Source: an uncultured bacterium (GTDB lineage Bacteria; Bacillota; Clostridia; Oscillospirales; Oscillospiraceae). Taken from it: 42,704 bases of DNA. Below the pieces are notes generated by a model. It did no database searches. It was not told the origin of the DNA and saw nothing but the letters and a program-made list of their open reading frames with translations. Made by a program: the position numbers and the translations under genes. Shown here piece after piece: positions 14,444 to 22,513 of the stretch; position 1 is the stretch's first letter; every line of letters begins with the position of its first letter. The DNA is taken from assembly GCA_947073515.1 (NCBI GenBank), contig CAMTMC010000019.1, positions 1 to 42,704 of the forward strand, written 5' to 3'.

Positions 14444-15436
14444 ATGGATTTTTACGCCACGCTGGGAGACTCCTGCGCCAGGATGGAGCTGCTGGACGGC
14501 CTGTTCCGGGCGGGGATGACTGGGGCCCGGGTCAACCTGTCCCACACCAGCCTGCCCCGGTGCGCCCCCCTGCTGGAGGGGGGGTACTGGCCCGCCGCCC
14601 GCCGGGCCGGGCGGAAAAACGCCCATCTGCTCCTGGATCTCCAGGGCCCCGAGCTGCGGGTGGGGGAGCTGCCCCGGCCCACTCCCCTCCGGGAGGGGGA
14701 CGAGGTGCTGCTGGGAGAGGGGGGCGTCCCCGTTCCCAAGGCGGTGCTGGACCTGGCCAAGCCCGGGTGCCAGATCGTCATTGACGACAGCGCCCTGCTG
14801 CTGGAGGTCCGCCGGTCCAGCCCGTCGGTGATCCTGTGCCGGGTGGCCCGGGGCGGGACGCTCCAGAGCAAGAAGGGGCTGGCCCTGCTGGGAGCCCAGG
14901 TGGACACCCCCACCCTCACCCAGTTCGACCGGGAGAACCTGGCCCTGGCGGGAAAATACGGGGTGACCCATATCCTGCTGCCCTTTGTCCGGGGTCCCCA
15001 GGACGTGGAGGTACTGCGGCGGGAGCTGGCCCGGCTTGGGCTGGAGGGCATCCAGGTGGTGGCCAAGATCGAGGACGCCCAGGGCCTGGAGCAGCTGGAC
15101 GGCATTATGGCCGCCGCGGATCAGATCTGTATTGCCCGGGGGGACCTGGGCAACGCCCTGCCCCTGTGGAAGCTGCCCGGCCTGCAAAAGGACATCGCCC
15201 GGCGGTGCCGGGAGCGGGGAAAACCCTTCTGCCTGGTGACCCAGCTGCTGTGGTCCATGGAACAGCGGCCAGTGCCCACCCGGGCGGAGGTGAGCGACAT
15301 CTACAACGGGGTGCTGGACGGGGCCTCCTCCCTGATGCTCACCGGCGAGACCGCCGCGGGCAAGTGGCCGGTCCAGGCCATGGATTATCTGGTGAAAACC
15401 GCCCGAGAGGCGATGGCGGCGCTGTCCGCCACATAA
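14444..15436 (+). CDS. Pyruvate-kinase-like barrel protein lacking the C-terminal domain
   Basis: A 330-residue protein, against about 470 or more in normal pyruvate kinases. The recognisable pieces are in kinase order: ARVNLSHT (for ARxNFSHG), LLLDLQGPELRVG (for DTKGPEIRTG), a shortened B domain, LQSKKGL, VVAKIEDAQGLEQLDGI (catalytic Lys and the metal-binding Glu), ICIARGDLG (metal-binding Asp), LVTQLLWSM, and PTRAEVSDIYNGVLDGASSLMLTGETAAGKWPV. The chain stops right after this barrel, so the allosteric C-terminal domain is absent. Key active-site residues are largely kept, but the Thr after Asp in DTKGPE is Leu. It may be a catalytically altered paralogue. The start at 14444 is favoured over 14423 by the AGAGGTGG site. 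The SLH protein gene follows 17 nt later. Confidence 0.8.
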   Translation: MDFYATLGDSCARMELLDGLFRAGMTGARVNLSHTSLPRCAPLLEGGYWPAARRAGRKNAHLLLDLQGPELRVGELPRPTPLREGDEVLLGEGGVPVPKAVLDLAKPGCQIVIDDSALLLEVRRSSPSVILCRVARGGTLQSKKGLALLGAQVDTPTLTQFDRENLALAGKYGVTHILLPFVRGPQDVEVLRRELARLGLEGIQVVAKIEDAQGLEQLDGIMAAADQICIARGDLGNALPLWKLPGLQKDIARRCRERGKPFCLVTQLLWSMEQRPVPTRAEVSDIYNGVLDGASSLMLTGETAAGKWPVQAMDYLVKTAREAMAALSAT

Positions 15437-15453
15437 AGAGAGGAGAGAGTTTG

Positions 15454-17055
15454 ATGAAACGCGTCTACCGCAAGCTTCTGGCCCTGGCCTGCGCGGCCGT
15501 CATGGCGCTGTCCGCCCTGCCGGCGGCGGCCGCCGCCCCCGCCTTCTCCGACGTGGGGGAGGGGGACTGGTTCCACCCCTACGTGACCATGGTGAGCGAG
15601 GCCGGGCTGATGGCCGGCAGCGAGGGCAGCTTCCACCCCCAGGGCAACCTGACCGCCGCCGAGGCCCTGGTGCTGGCCTACCAGCTCCACAGCCAGGGCC
15701 AGGGACAGCTCCCCGATGTGGAGGGCCCCTGGTATATGCCCTACTACCAGTACGCCGTGACCAGCGGCATCCTGTCCGGGGATGAGCTGGCCGCTGAGGA
15801 CCTGAACCAGTACGCCAGCCGGTATCAGATGGTGTCCATCCTGGACAAGGCCGCCCGGGAGGATTTCCCGGCCATCAACCAGGCGGAGGACGGCTTCATC
15901 CCCGACCTGGCCGAGGGGGACGCCCACGGCGCCACCGTCTACAAGTGGTACCGGGCGGGCATCCTGTCCGGCGACGGGGAGCACCGCTTCAACGGCGAGA
16001 GCAACATCCGCCGCGGCGAGGTGGCGGTGATCCTGTGCCAGCTCACCGGCCTGGTGGACCGGGCCCGGTTTGACCCCCTGCCCGGCCAGCCCGAGAAGCC
16101 TATGGAGCCTGAGAAGCCCACAGAGCCTGAGAAACCCACGGAGCCCGAGAAGCCCGTGGAGCCCGAGAAGCCCGCCAGCGCCCAGGACTTTGTGGCCGAG
16201 GTGGTGCGGCTGGTCAACCTGGAGCGGGCCAACCAGGGGCTGAAGTCCCTGGGGACCTTCTCCTCCCTGACCCAGGCCGCCCAGGTACGGGCGGAGGAGC
16301 TGGAGGAGCTCTTTGAGCACACCCGCCCCGACGGCAGCAGCTGCTTCACCGCCCTGGACCAGGCCGGGATAAACTACCGGGCCGCCGGGGAGAACATCGC
16401 CATGGGCTACCGCTCCCCTGAGGCCGTGGTGGAGGGCTGGATGAACTCCCCCGGCCACCGGGCCAACATCCTCAGCGGGGACTTCACCCACATCGGCGTG
16501 GGCTACGCCCCGGACTGGAACTGGGCCCAGCTGTTTGTGGGCACCTCCCGGCCTGTGGAGCTGCCCGAGGAGCCTGAGCAGCCTGACGACACCCAGGAAC
16601 CCCAGGAGCCCGACGAGCCCGGCAACCAGCCCGGGCAGTCCCAGAACCTGCTGCCCAACGGCCAGGAGATCACTGACGACAACATCCGGGGGATCATCTA
16701 CGGCCTGAAGGGCCAGTACCCCGAGGGCATGCCCTGGACCAACGACGACGAATACTTCTCCGCCCCCCTGCACACCACCGGCTATGGCTGCGCCGGCTTC
16801 GCCCTGATTTGCAGCGACGCGGTCTTTGACGACCTGCCCATCACCGAGGAGCACTCCGACTTCAGCCGGATCCGGGTAGGCGATATGCTCCGGATCAACA
16901 ACGACACCCACAGCGTGGTGGTGCTGGAGGTCCGGGAGAACAGCGTCATCGTCACCGAGGGGAACTACAACAGCTCCATCCACTGGGGCCGGGAGATCAG
17001 CCGGGACTCCCTGGAGAGCAGGAACTTCTGGGCCATCACCCGGTATCCCGCCTAA
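15454..17055 (+). CDS. Secreted SLH - CAP - cysteine-peptidase-like multidomain protein
   Basis: A 533-residue exported protein. A signal peptide (KRVYRKLLALACAAVMALSALPAAAAA) is followed by SLH-type repeats (~31-205: FSDVGEGDWFHPYV, ITSGI-like YAVTSGILSG, YRAGILSG), which should anchor it to secondary wall polymers. Then comes a PEKP-EPEKP linker and a CAP/SCP domain (~242-368) with LVNLERANQGLKSL, HTRPDG and AGENIAMG, ending NSPGHRANILSGDFTHIGVGYA. A second proline/glutamate linker leads to a C-terminal module (~400-533) with GYGCAGFA (Cys446) and THSVVVLE (His486), the layout of a CHAP or NlpC-like cysteine peptidase. It lies 17 nt behind the kinase-like gene, with its own GAGAGGAGAG site, and ends in a terminator. 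Role inferred as cell-surface or wall-associated. Confidence 0.87.
   Translation: MKRVYRKLLALACAAVMALSALPAAAAAPAFSDVGEGDWFHPYVTMVSEAGLMAGSEGSFHPQGNLTAAEALVLAYQLHSQGQGQLPDVEGPWYMPYYQYAVTSGILSGDELAAEDLNQYASRYQMVSILDKAAREDFPAINQAEDGFIPDLAEGDAHGATVYKWYRAGILSGDGEHRFNGESNIRRGEVAVILCQLTGLVDRARFDPLPGQPEKPMEPEKPTEPEKPTEPEKPVEPEKPASAQDFVAEVVRLVNLERANQGLKSLGTFSSLTQAAQVRAEELEELFEHTRPDGSSCFTALDQAGINYRAAGENIAMGYRSPEAVVEGWMNSPGHRANILSGDFTHIGVGYAPDWNWAQLFVGTSRPVELPEEPEQPDDTQEPQEPDEPGNQPGQSQNLLPNGQEITDDNIRGIIYGLKGQYPEGMPWTNDDEYFSAPLHTTGYGCAGFALICSDAVFDDLPITEEHSDFSRIRVGDMLRINNDTHSVVVLEVRENSVIVTEGNYNSSIHWGREISRDSLESRNFWAITRYPA
16088..16171 (+). repeat. In-frame 18-bp tandem repeats encoding EPEKPx
   Basis: About five copies of an 18-bp unit encode PEKPxE in the linker between the SLH and CAP domains. 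Such repeats can change copy number by slippage, which would lengthen or shorten the linker. Confidence 0.8.
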
Positions 17056-17088
17056 ACCGGTATTCCGGTTCAAAATTGAATTTTCGCG

Positions 17089-17118
17089 AAAACCGGGGGG
17101 CTCAGCTCCCCGGTTTTT
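17089..17118 (+). terminator. Intrinsic terminator after the SLH-CAP gene
   Basis: AAAACCGGGG and CCCCGGTTTTT form a stem with a 9-nt loop and a T run. Confidence 0.88.
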
Positions 17119-17119
17119 C

Positions 17120-17148
17120 TTGCTGAATCCATGAAATACTGTTATACT
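17120..17148 (+). promoter_or_regulatory. Promoter of polA
   Basis: TTGCTG (17120-17125) and TATACT (17143-17148), spacer 17 bp, directly after the preceding terminator. Confidence 0.78.
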
Positions 17149-17198
17149 ACTTGCGATTGAAATTTTCCGGCCTGGGCCGGTAAAGGGGGACGCCCGCT

Positions 17199-19895
17199 AT
17201 GAATAAACTGATGGTGATCGACGGCAATTCCATCGTCAACCGGGCCTTTTACGGGGTGAGCCAGAATCTCACCACCCGGGACGGCCAGCCCACCAACGCC
17301 GTGCTGGGCTTTTTGAACATCCTGAACAAGCTGCTGGACGAGGTCCAGCCCCAGGGGCTGTGCGTCACCTTCGACCGGAAGGCCCCCACCTTCCGCCATC
17401 TGGCCTACGAGGGCTACAAGGCCAACCGCAAGGGCATGCCCGAGGAGCTGGCCAGCCAGATGCCCATTTTGAAGGACACACTCCGGGCCATGAACATCCC
17501 CATGTATGAGCTGGACGGCTGGGAGGCCGACGACCTGCTGGGCACCATCGCCCGGATCGACGGGGAGAGCGGCTGGGAGACCGTCATTGTCACCGGGGAC
17601 AAGGACTCCCTCCAGCTGGTGACGGAGGACACCACCGTGAAGCTGGTGTCCACCCGCATGGGGCGGACGACCACCAGGGACGTGACCCCGGAGGTTTTCC
17701 GGGAGGAGTACGGCTTCCCGCCGGAAAACCTCATCGACCTGAAGGCCCTGATGGGGGACTCCTCCGACAACTACCCCGGCGTGAAGGGGGTGGGGGAAAA
17801 GACCGCCATGGCGCTGATCCAGCTGTACCACACCATCGACCGCCTCTATGACCATATGCCCGGCATCTGCTCCGCCCCCGGCACCCCCGCCAAGCCGGGC
17901 CTGGTGAAAAAGCTGGAGGAGGGCCGGGAGAGCGCCTTTTTGTCCCACAACCTGGCCGCCATCCGCACCGACGCGCCCATCCAGTTCAGGCCCGAGGACA
18001 ACCTACGCCAGCCGGTGGACAATGACACCCTGTACCGGCTGTTTGTGGAGCTGGAGTTCTCCAAGCTCATCGACAAGTACCACCTCACCGCCCCCCAGGG
18101 GGAGGGGGAGGTCAAAACGGGCCTCCCCGCCGTACTGGACGGGGGCTGCTATCTGGAGACGGAGCTCACCCCGGAGCGCGCCCAGGGCCTGCTGGAGCTG
18201 TGGCGGGCCAAGGAGGTGGTACACATCGTGGCCCTGCCCTCTCTGGACGTGGTCTGCGTCATGTGCCACCTGAACGACGATTCCTGGAACGCCAGCGTTC
18301 TCATGGCCGATAAATTGGAGAATTACAACGAGATTCTGCGGACCCTCTTCTCCTCCCCCCACATCAAAAAGGCCGCCCACGGGGTGAAAAACCTGTGGCG
18401 GGCCCTGCTGTCCGAGGGCATCACCCCGGCGGGCTTCGTCTTCGACACCGAGGTGGCCGCCTATCTGCTGGCCCCCACCGATGGCAGCTATGAGCTGGAA
18501 AAGCTGGGGCTGTCCTACTACAACCAGCAGTTCCCCAAGGCGGAGGCCTATCTGGCAGAGGGCGCTTTTGGCCCCCTGTCTGACCCCGCCGCCCCCGCCG
18601 AGGCCATGGCCCGCCATTGCGTCCTGATTGAGACCCTGCGGGAGACTCTCACCGCCCGGCTCCAGGAGCTGGGCATGTGGGATTTATACGAAACCGTGGA
18701 GCTGCCCCTGTGCGGGGTGCTGGCGGAGATGGAGACGGAGGGCTTCCTCATCCACCGGGGAGCCCTGGCCCAGTTCGGCCAGATGCTGGCCGGGCGGATC
18801 GAGGAGGTCCAAAAGGACATCTACGCCCTGGCCGGGGAGGATACCTTTAATATCAACTCCACCCAGCAGCTGGGGGGCATCCTCTTTGACAAGCTGGGCC
18901 TGCCCCCGGTGAAGAAGACCAAGACCGGCTACTCCACCAACGCCGAGGTGTTGGAGAAGCTGCGGGGCCAGCACCCCATCATTGAGTCCATTCTGGAGTA
19001 CCGCCAGCTCACCAAGCTGAAGTCTACCTACGTGGACGGGCTGGAGAAGGTCATCCCCGCCGACGGGCGGATCCACACCTCCTTCCAGAACACCGTCACC
19101 GCCACCGGACGGCTGTCCTCCACCGAGCCCAATTTGCAGAACATCCCCGTCCGCACGGAATTGGGGGCGGAGCTGCGGAAAATGTTCGCCGCCCCGGCGG
19201 GCCGGGCGCTGGTGGACGCCGACTACTCCCAGATTGAGCTGCGGCTGCTGGCCCATATGGCGGGAGATCAGGCCATGATCGACGGCTTTCAAAGCGGGGA
19301 GGACATCCACACCATCACCGCCTCCCAGGTGTTCGCCGTGGCGCCGGAGGAGGTCACCCCCCTGATGCGCAGAAGCGCCAAGGCGGTGAACTTCGGCATT
19401 GTGTACGGCATCTCCCCCTTCTCCCTGTCCCAGGACATCGGGGTCACCGTGGCCCAGGCCAAGGAGTATATGGAAAAATACTTCGCCCACTACGCCGGGG
19501 TGCGGGCCTATATGGACCGGGTGGTGGAACAGGCCAGGGAGAGCGGGTTTGTCTCCACCCTGTGGGGCCGGCGGCGGTGGGTGCCGGAGCTGAAGTCCTC
19601 CAACTACAACACCCGCTCCTTCGGGGAGCGGGTGGCCCTCAACGCCCCCATCCAGGGCACCGCCGCCGACATCATCAAGCTGGCCATGATCCGGGTGCGG
19701 GACCGGCTGAAGGCCGAGGGGCTGGAGGGGAAGCTGGTCCTCCAGGTCCACGACGAGCTGATTGTGGAGTGCCCGGAGCACGAGGCGGAGGCCATCTGCA
19801 AGCTGGTGGAGGAGGAGATGGAGCGGGTGGCTGAACTGTCCGTCCCCCTGCTGGCGGAGACCAAGGCGGGGAAATCCTGGGCGCAGGCCCATTAA
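17199..19895 (+). CDS. polA: DNA polymerase I
   Basis: An 898-residue replication and repair polymerase. The 5' nuclease domain (1-~290) shows VIDGNSIVNRAFYG, GWEADDLLGTIA, VTGDKDSLQLV and MGDSSDNYPGVKGVGEKTA. The middle domain (~305-500) occupies the 3'-5' exonuclease position, but I see no DxE motif I, so proofreading is probably lost, as in many Firmicute PolI enzymes. The polymerase domain holds motif A DADYSQIELRLLAH (~671), the O-helix RRSAKAVNFGIVYG (~722) and motif C LQVHDELIVE (~849). ATG at 17199 follows AAAGGGGGA. It is transcribed alone from a good promoter. Confidence 0.97.
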   Translation: MNKLMVIDGNSIVNRAFYGVSQNLTTRDGQPTNAVLGFLNILNKLLDEVQPQGLCVTFDRKAPTFRHLAYEGYKANRKGMPEELASQMPILKDTLRAMNIPMYELDGWEADDLLGTIARIDGESGWETVIVTGDKDSLQLVTEDTTVKLVSTRMGRTTTRDVTPEVFREEYGFPPENLIDLKALMGDSSDNYPGVKGVGEKTAMALIQLYHTIDRLYDHMPGICSAPGTPAKPGLVKKLEEGRESAFLSHNLAAIRTDAPIQFRPEDNLRQPVDNDTLYRLFVELEFSKLIDKYHLTAPQGEGEVKTGLPAVLDGGCYLETELTPERAQGLLELWRAKEVVHIVALPSLDVVCVMCHLNDDSWNASVLMADKLENYNEILRTLFSSPHIKKAAHGVKNLWRALLSEGITPAGFVFDTEVAAYLLAPTDGSYELEKLGLSYYNQQFPKAEAYLAEGAFGPLSDPAAPAEAMARHCVLIETLRETLTARLQELGMWDLYETVELPLCGVLAEMETEGFLIHRGALAQFGQMLAGRIEEVQKDIYALAGEDTFNINSTQQLGGILFDKLGLPPVKKTKTGYSTNAEVLEKLRGQHPIIESILEYRQLTKLKSTYVDGLEKVIPADGRIHTSFQNTVTATGRLSSTEPNLQNIPVRTELGAELRKMFAAPAGRALVDADYSQIELRLLAHMAGDQAMIDGFQSGEDIHTITASQVFAVAPEEVTPLMRRSAKAVNFGIVYGISPFSLSQDIGVTVAQAKEYMEKYFAHYAGVRAYMDRVVEQARESGFVSTLWGRRRWVPELKSSNYNTRSFGERVALNAPIQGTAADIIKLAMIRVRDRLKAEGLEGKLVLQVHDELIVECPEHEAEAICKLVEEEMERVAELSVPLLAETKAGKSWAQAH

Positions 19896-19967
19896 AGGCC
19901 GCCCCGGCGGCGGGACGGGAGAGCTAGACCACCTATCCGCCAAATATGACCAGCTGTCCCAAAACGG

Positions 19968-19996
19968 TTGCGGAACCGCCCTTCCTCTGATATAGT
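19968..19996 (+). promoter_or_regulatory. Putative promoter before the inverted repeat copy B
   Basis: TTGCGG (19968-19973) and TATAGT (19991-19996) with a 17-bp spacer. A transcript from here would begin inside the inverted repeat at 19995-20067. Confidence 0.5.
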
Positions 19997-20067
19997 TAAA
20001 ACCGGTATTCATAAGGCAAAATTCCCGCTTAGACGGCCGTTTGAGCTTGTGAATACAGGTTTTTAAC
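19995..20067 (+). repeat. Long imperfect inverted repeat, copy B
   Basis: GTTAAAACCGGTATTCATAAG (from 19995) matches the complement of CTTGTGAATACAGGTTTTTAAC (to 20067) except for one inserted base and about two mismatches. The right arm shares TGAATACAGGTT.TTAA with copy A near 11260. As RNA it would form a hairpin whose 3' arm contains a T run, so it may also act as a terminator or attenuator. Confidence 0.6.
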
Positions 20068-20155
20068 ACACTTGAGAAGCTGTGGAAGGGGGAGGGGAAC
20101 CATGGCGGAGGGCACAGGCCGGCGGGGACGCCGCCCCCCGGACGGGGAGGCATCC

Positions 20156-20536
20156 ATGAAAAAACGGGTCAACCTGATCCTGCTGGCGGGGATGGTCCCG
20201 CCCCTCCTGTCCTATCTGCCGCTGGGCTGGGAGGGGGGGATGGCCCTCGCCGCCATCCCCGTCCTGGGATATGTCTACCCCTCCCTGCCCTTCGCCTTCC
20301 TCCAGCTGCTGCTGTGCTACAACCTCCGGGGCCGGTTCAGCCGGCTGGCGCGGCTGCTGCCGCTGGTGGCGGTAGGGCCGTTCCACCTGCTGGGGTGGCA
20401 CTGGATCACCACTTCCTCGGGCGTCGGGGCCATGCTCGGTGTCATTCTCATCACATTTACCACCCTCCCGGCCCTGGGCATCGGGCTGGGCTGGGCCGCC
20501 TGGGCCGTCCTTCGCTGGACGGGGAGGCTGGAGTAA
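20156..20536 (+). CDS. Small integral membrane protein, unknown function
   Basis: A 126-residue hydrophobic protein starting MKKRVNLILLAGMVPPLLSYLPLGW. It has four likely membrane segments: ~5-22, ~28-60 (MALAAIPVLGYVYPSLPFAFLQLLLCY), ~70-85 (LARLLPLVAVGPFHLLG) and ~95-122 (VGAMLGVILITFTTLPALGIGLGWAAWAVL). No domain I recognise. An in-frame ATG at 20102 with a strong GGGGAGGGG site would add 18 polar, arginine-rich residues. I prefer 20156, which has GGGGAGG at good spacing. Its stop codon TAA is the left half of the TAA duplication around the MITE-like element. Confidence 0.7.
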   Translation: MKKRVNLILLAGMVPPLLSYLPLGWEGGMALAAIPVLGYVYPSLPFAFLQLLLCYNLRGRFSRLARLLPLVAVGPFHLLGWHWITTSSGVGAMLGVILITFTTLPALGIGLGWAAWAVLRWTGRLE

Positions 20537-20696
20537 GAAGCTGTACCATTCGCTGAAGTATAGAGATACACGAGCTAAAATTGCCTGTGGCAAGGCAAAA
20601 AAGCGCAGGAATCCTGGGTGGATTTCAAGATTTTATAACGCAGCCATAGGCTATTTTAGCCACGAAGATCTATGCTGTGGCGATTGGTACAGCTTC
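20537..20696. mobile_element. MITE-like 160-bp palindromic element with TAA target duplication
   Basis: The ends GAAGCTGTACCATTCGC (20537-20553) and GCGATTGGTACAGCTTC (20680-20696) are complementary at 16 of 17 positions. Similarity of the two arms continues inward about 55 bp on each side (shared GCTAAAATNGCCTNTGGC). TAA flanks both ends (20534-20536, 20697-20699). There is no coding capacity, and base composition is clearly AT-richer than both neighbours. These are the hallmarks of a miniature inverted-repeat element moved by a transposase elsewhere. It sits between a stop codon and a ribosome binding site. Confidence 0.72.
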
Positions 20697-20711
20697 TAAG
20701 GAGGAATCCCA

Positions 20712-21344
20712 GTGGAACACACCATTTACATCGTCTTTTCCGCCACCCCCACGGGGATGGGCCGCCTCATCCGGGGGGCCACCGGCCACCGGTACAACCA
20801 CGTGTCCCTCTCCCTCAGCCCGGATATCCGCAGGATGTACAGCTTCGCCCGGCTCCACCGGGCCATCCCCCTGTACGGCGGCTTTGTCATGGAGTCCGTC
20901 CTGCGGTACCAGTCCTTCGCCGGGCTGGCCCAGGTGAAGATCTGCCGGCTGGACGTTCCAGAGCCCCAGTTTTCCTACCTGAACAACTATCTGGAGCGGC
21001 TGTGGAACGAGCGGGAGGAGTACATCTACAACACCCCCGCCGCCCTGGCGTCCCTGGTCCACCTGCGGCCGGCCATCTTCAAGTCCTATACCTGCGTCAC
21101 CTTTGTCCAGGAAATCCTCGCCCGGTACGGCCTGGCCGGGGTGGGGGAACAGGACGCCCCCACGATCCGGGCCCTGGAGCAGCGGCTGGCCCCCTACGCC
21201 GTCTACCAGGGGCCCGTTCCCGCCAGCCCCGGGGACTGGGGGGAGGACCCCTACCCCGCCCGGACCACCACCCGCTACGCCGCCTACACCACCGCCCGCC
21301 ACTTCGGCCGGCTGGCCAGGCGGGCGCTGGCGGGGTGGGCCTGA
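20712..21344 (+). CDS. Permuted NlpC/P60 (YiiX-like) papain-fold protein
   Basis: A 210-residue protein with a GTG start and a perfect TAAGGAGG site. Near the N-terminus is ATGHRYNHVSLSL and mid-chain is FKSYTCVTFVQEILARYG. Histidine before cysteine is the order seen in circularly permuted NlpC/P60 enzymes, with His30 and the Cys of YTCVTF as the likely pair. The family includes lipid- and amide-bond hydrolases, and the substrate is not evident. There is no signal peptide. It is the first gene of the unit that ends in tsaD and overlaps the next gene by one base. The MITE-like element abuts its ribosome site. Confidence 0.72.
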   Translation: MEHTIYIVFSATPTGMGRLIRGATGHRYNHVSLSLSPDIRRMYSFARLHRAIPLYGGFVMESVLRYQSFAGLAQVKICRLDVPEPQFSYLNNYLERLWNEREEYIYNTPAALASLVHLRPAIFKSYTCVTFVQEILARYGLAGVGEQDAPTIRALEQRLAPYAVYQGPVPASPGDWGEDPYPARTTTRYAAYTTARHFGRLARRALAGWA

Positions 21345-22012
21345 TGGCCGGGGCCAGAGGGCGGGCGGCCGCCGTCCTGGGGCTGACAGCGGCGGGCGTG
21401 CTGGCCATGGCCTGGGTGGAGGGGTCCCTCTCCCCCGCCTACCCCGTCAAATCTGCCCTGAAAATCGCCGTGTTCCTGGGCTGCGCCGGGCTGTATGCCC
21501 TGTTCAGCGGAGATACGGCCCCCTTCCAGGTCCTCCGGAGGCCGGGCCGCCTGAAATGCCCCGCCCTGCTGGCGGCGGGGGTCTTCGCCCTCCTTCTGGG
21601 GGGCTACCTGCTGCTGTCCCCCTGGCTGGATCTGTCCGCCATCCCGGAGAACCTGGCCGCCAAGGAGGGGATCACCCAAGAGACCTTCCCCCTGGCCGCC
21701 GCCTATATCACCCTGGGGAACTCCCTGCTGGAGGAGTTCTTTTTCCGGGGCTTCGCCTTTCTCACCCTGTACCGCCTGGGGTATGGGAAGCTGGCCTACG
21801 GCTGCTCCGCCCTGGCCTTCGCCCTGTACCATGTGTCCATCACCAGCGCCTGGGGCGCCCCGGGGCTGATCGCCCTCATGGCGGCTGGGCTAGCCGCCGC
21901 CGGCCTGCTGTTCAACTGGCTGGACCGGGACGGGAGCCTGTTCCCCTCCTGGCTGGTCCACATGGGCGCCAACCTGGGCACCAACGCCGTGGGGTTTCTT
22001 TTGTTTCTGTAG
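21344..22012 (+). CDS. CPBP family intramembrane metalloprotease (CAAX protease/Abi)
   Basis: A 222-residue membrane protein with about six hydrophobic segments. The three conserved motifs are present in order: LLEEFFFRGFAFL (EExxxR), ALAFALYHVSIT (FxxxH) and LVHMGANLGTNAVG (HxxxN). Together they form the metal-dependent active site in the membrane. Members process prenylated proteins in eukaryotes. In bacteria they are linked to bacteriocin immunity and signalling, but the substrate here is unknown. The start overlaps the previous stop as TGATG. Confidence 0.9.
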   Translation: MAGARGRAAAVLGLTAAGVLAMAWVEGSLSPAYPVKSALKIAVFLGCAGLYALFSGDTAPFQVLRRPGRLKCPALLAAGVFALLLGGYLLLSPWLDLSAIPENLAAKEGITQETFPLAAAYITLGNSLLEEFFFRGFAFLTLYRLGYGKLAYGCSALAFALYHVSITSAWGAPGLIALMAAGLAAAGLLFNWLDRDGSLFPSWLVHMGANLGTNAVGFLLFL

Positions 22013-22054
22013 AGGGGCCGGGGCCGCCCCCATATCCAAAAAGGAGTGTTTCCT

Positions 22055-22513
22055 ATGTACTACGAGATCGTCCCTATGGACCGGAGCCACATCAGCCAGA
22101 TCGCCGCCCTGGAGCGGGAGTGCTTCTCCACCCCCTGGACCGAGGCCATGCTGGAGGAGGCGCTGTTCAACCCCCAGGCCAGCTTCATCGTGGCCGAGGA
22201 CGGGGAGGGGAATATCCTGGGCTACGCCGGCCTCCACGCCGTGCTGGACGAGGGGTACATCGACAACGTGGCCGTGGCCCCCGACGCCCGGCGGCACGGG
22301 GTGGCCTCCGCCCTGCTGGAGGTGTTCTGCCGGTTCGGGGCGGCCAACCTGGCCTTCCTCACCCTGGAGGCCCGCAAGTCCAACGGCCCCGCCATCGCCC
22401 TGTATGAGAAGCACGGCTTCCAAATGGCCGGTCTGCGCCCCGGCTACTACCAGAACCCCCGGGAGGACGCCGTTATCATGACGAGGGAGTTTGCTAAGGA
22501 GGAAACGACATGA
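22055..22513 (+). CDS. rimI: Ribosomal protein S18-alanine N-acetyltransferase
   Basis: A 152-residue GNAT enzyme that acetylates the N-terminal alanine of ribosomal protein S18. Seen: MDRSHISQIAALERECFSTPWTEAMLEEAL at the N-terminus, characteristic of RimI; GYIDNVAVAPDARRHGVASALL with the acetyl-CoA loop; and LEARKSNGPAIALYEKHGFQMAGLRPGYYQNPREDAVIM. Placement next to tsaD is typical of Firmicutes, where the two are often co-transcribed. ATG at 22055 has AAAAAGGAG upstream. The stop overlaps the next start as ATGA. Confidence 0.94.
   Translation: MYYEIVPMDRSHISQIAALERECFSTPWTEAMLEEALFNPQASFIVAEDGEGNILGYAGLHAVLDEGYIDNVAVAPDARRHGVASALLEVFCRFGAANLAFLTLEARKSNGPAIALYEKHGFQMAGLRPGYYQNPREDAVIMTREFAKEETT

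Noticed and set aside
16088..16171. CRISPR-like repeats
   Set aside because: The repeats are contiguous, 18 bp long and in frame with a protein linker, with no spacers. No CRISPR array or cas gene was seen in the window.
15385..17073. Long open frame on the minus strand opposite the SLH-CAP gene
   Set aside because: It is glycine/valine/histidine-rich with no domain or ribosome site, a by-product of high third-position GC in the real gene. The same holds for the long frames opposite polA, ahcY, the GH26-like gene, the RnfD-G fusion and the binding lipoprotein.
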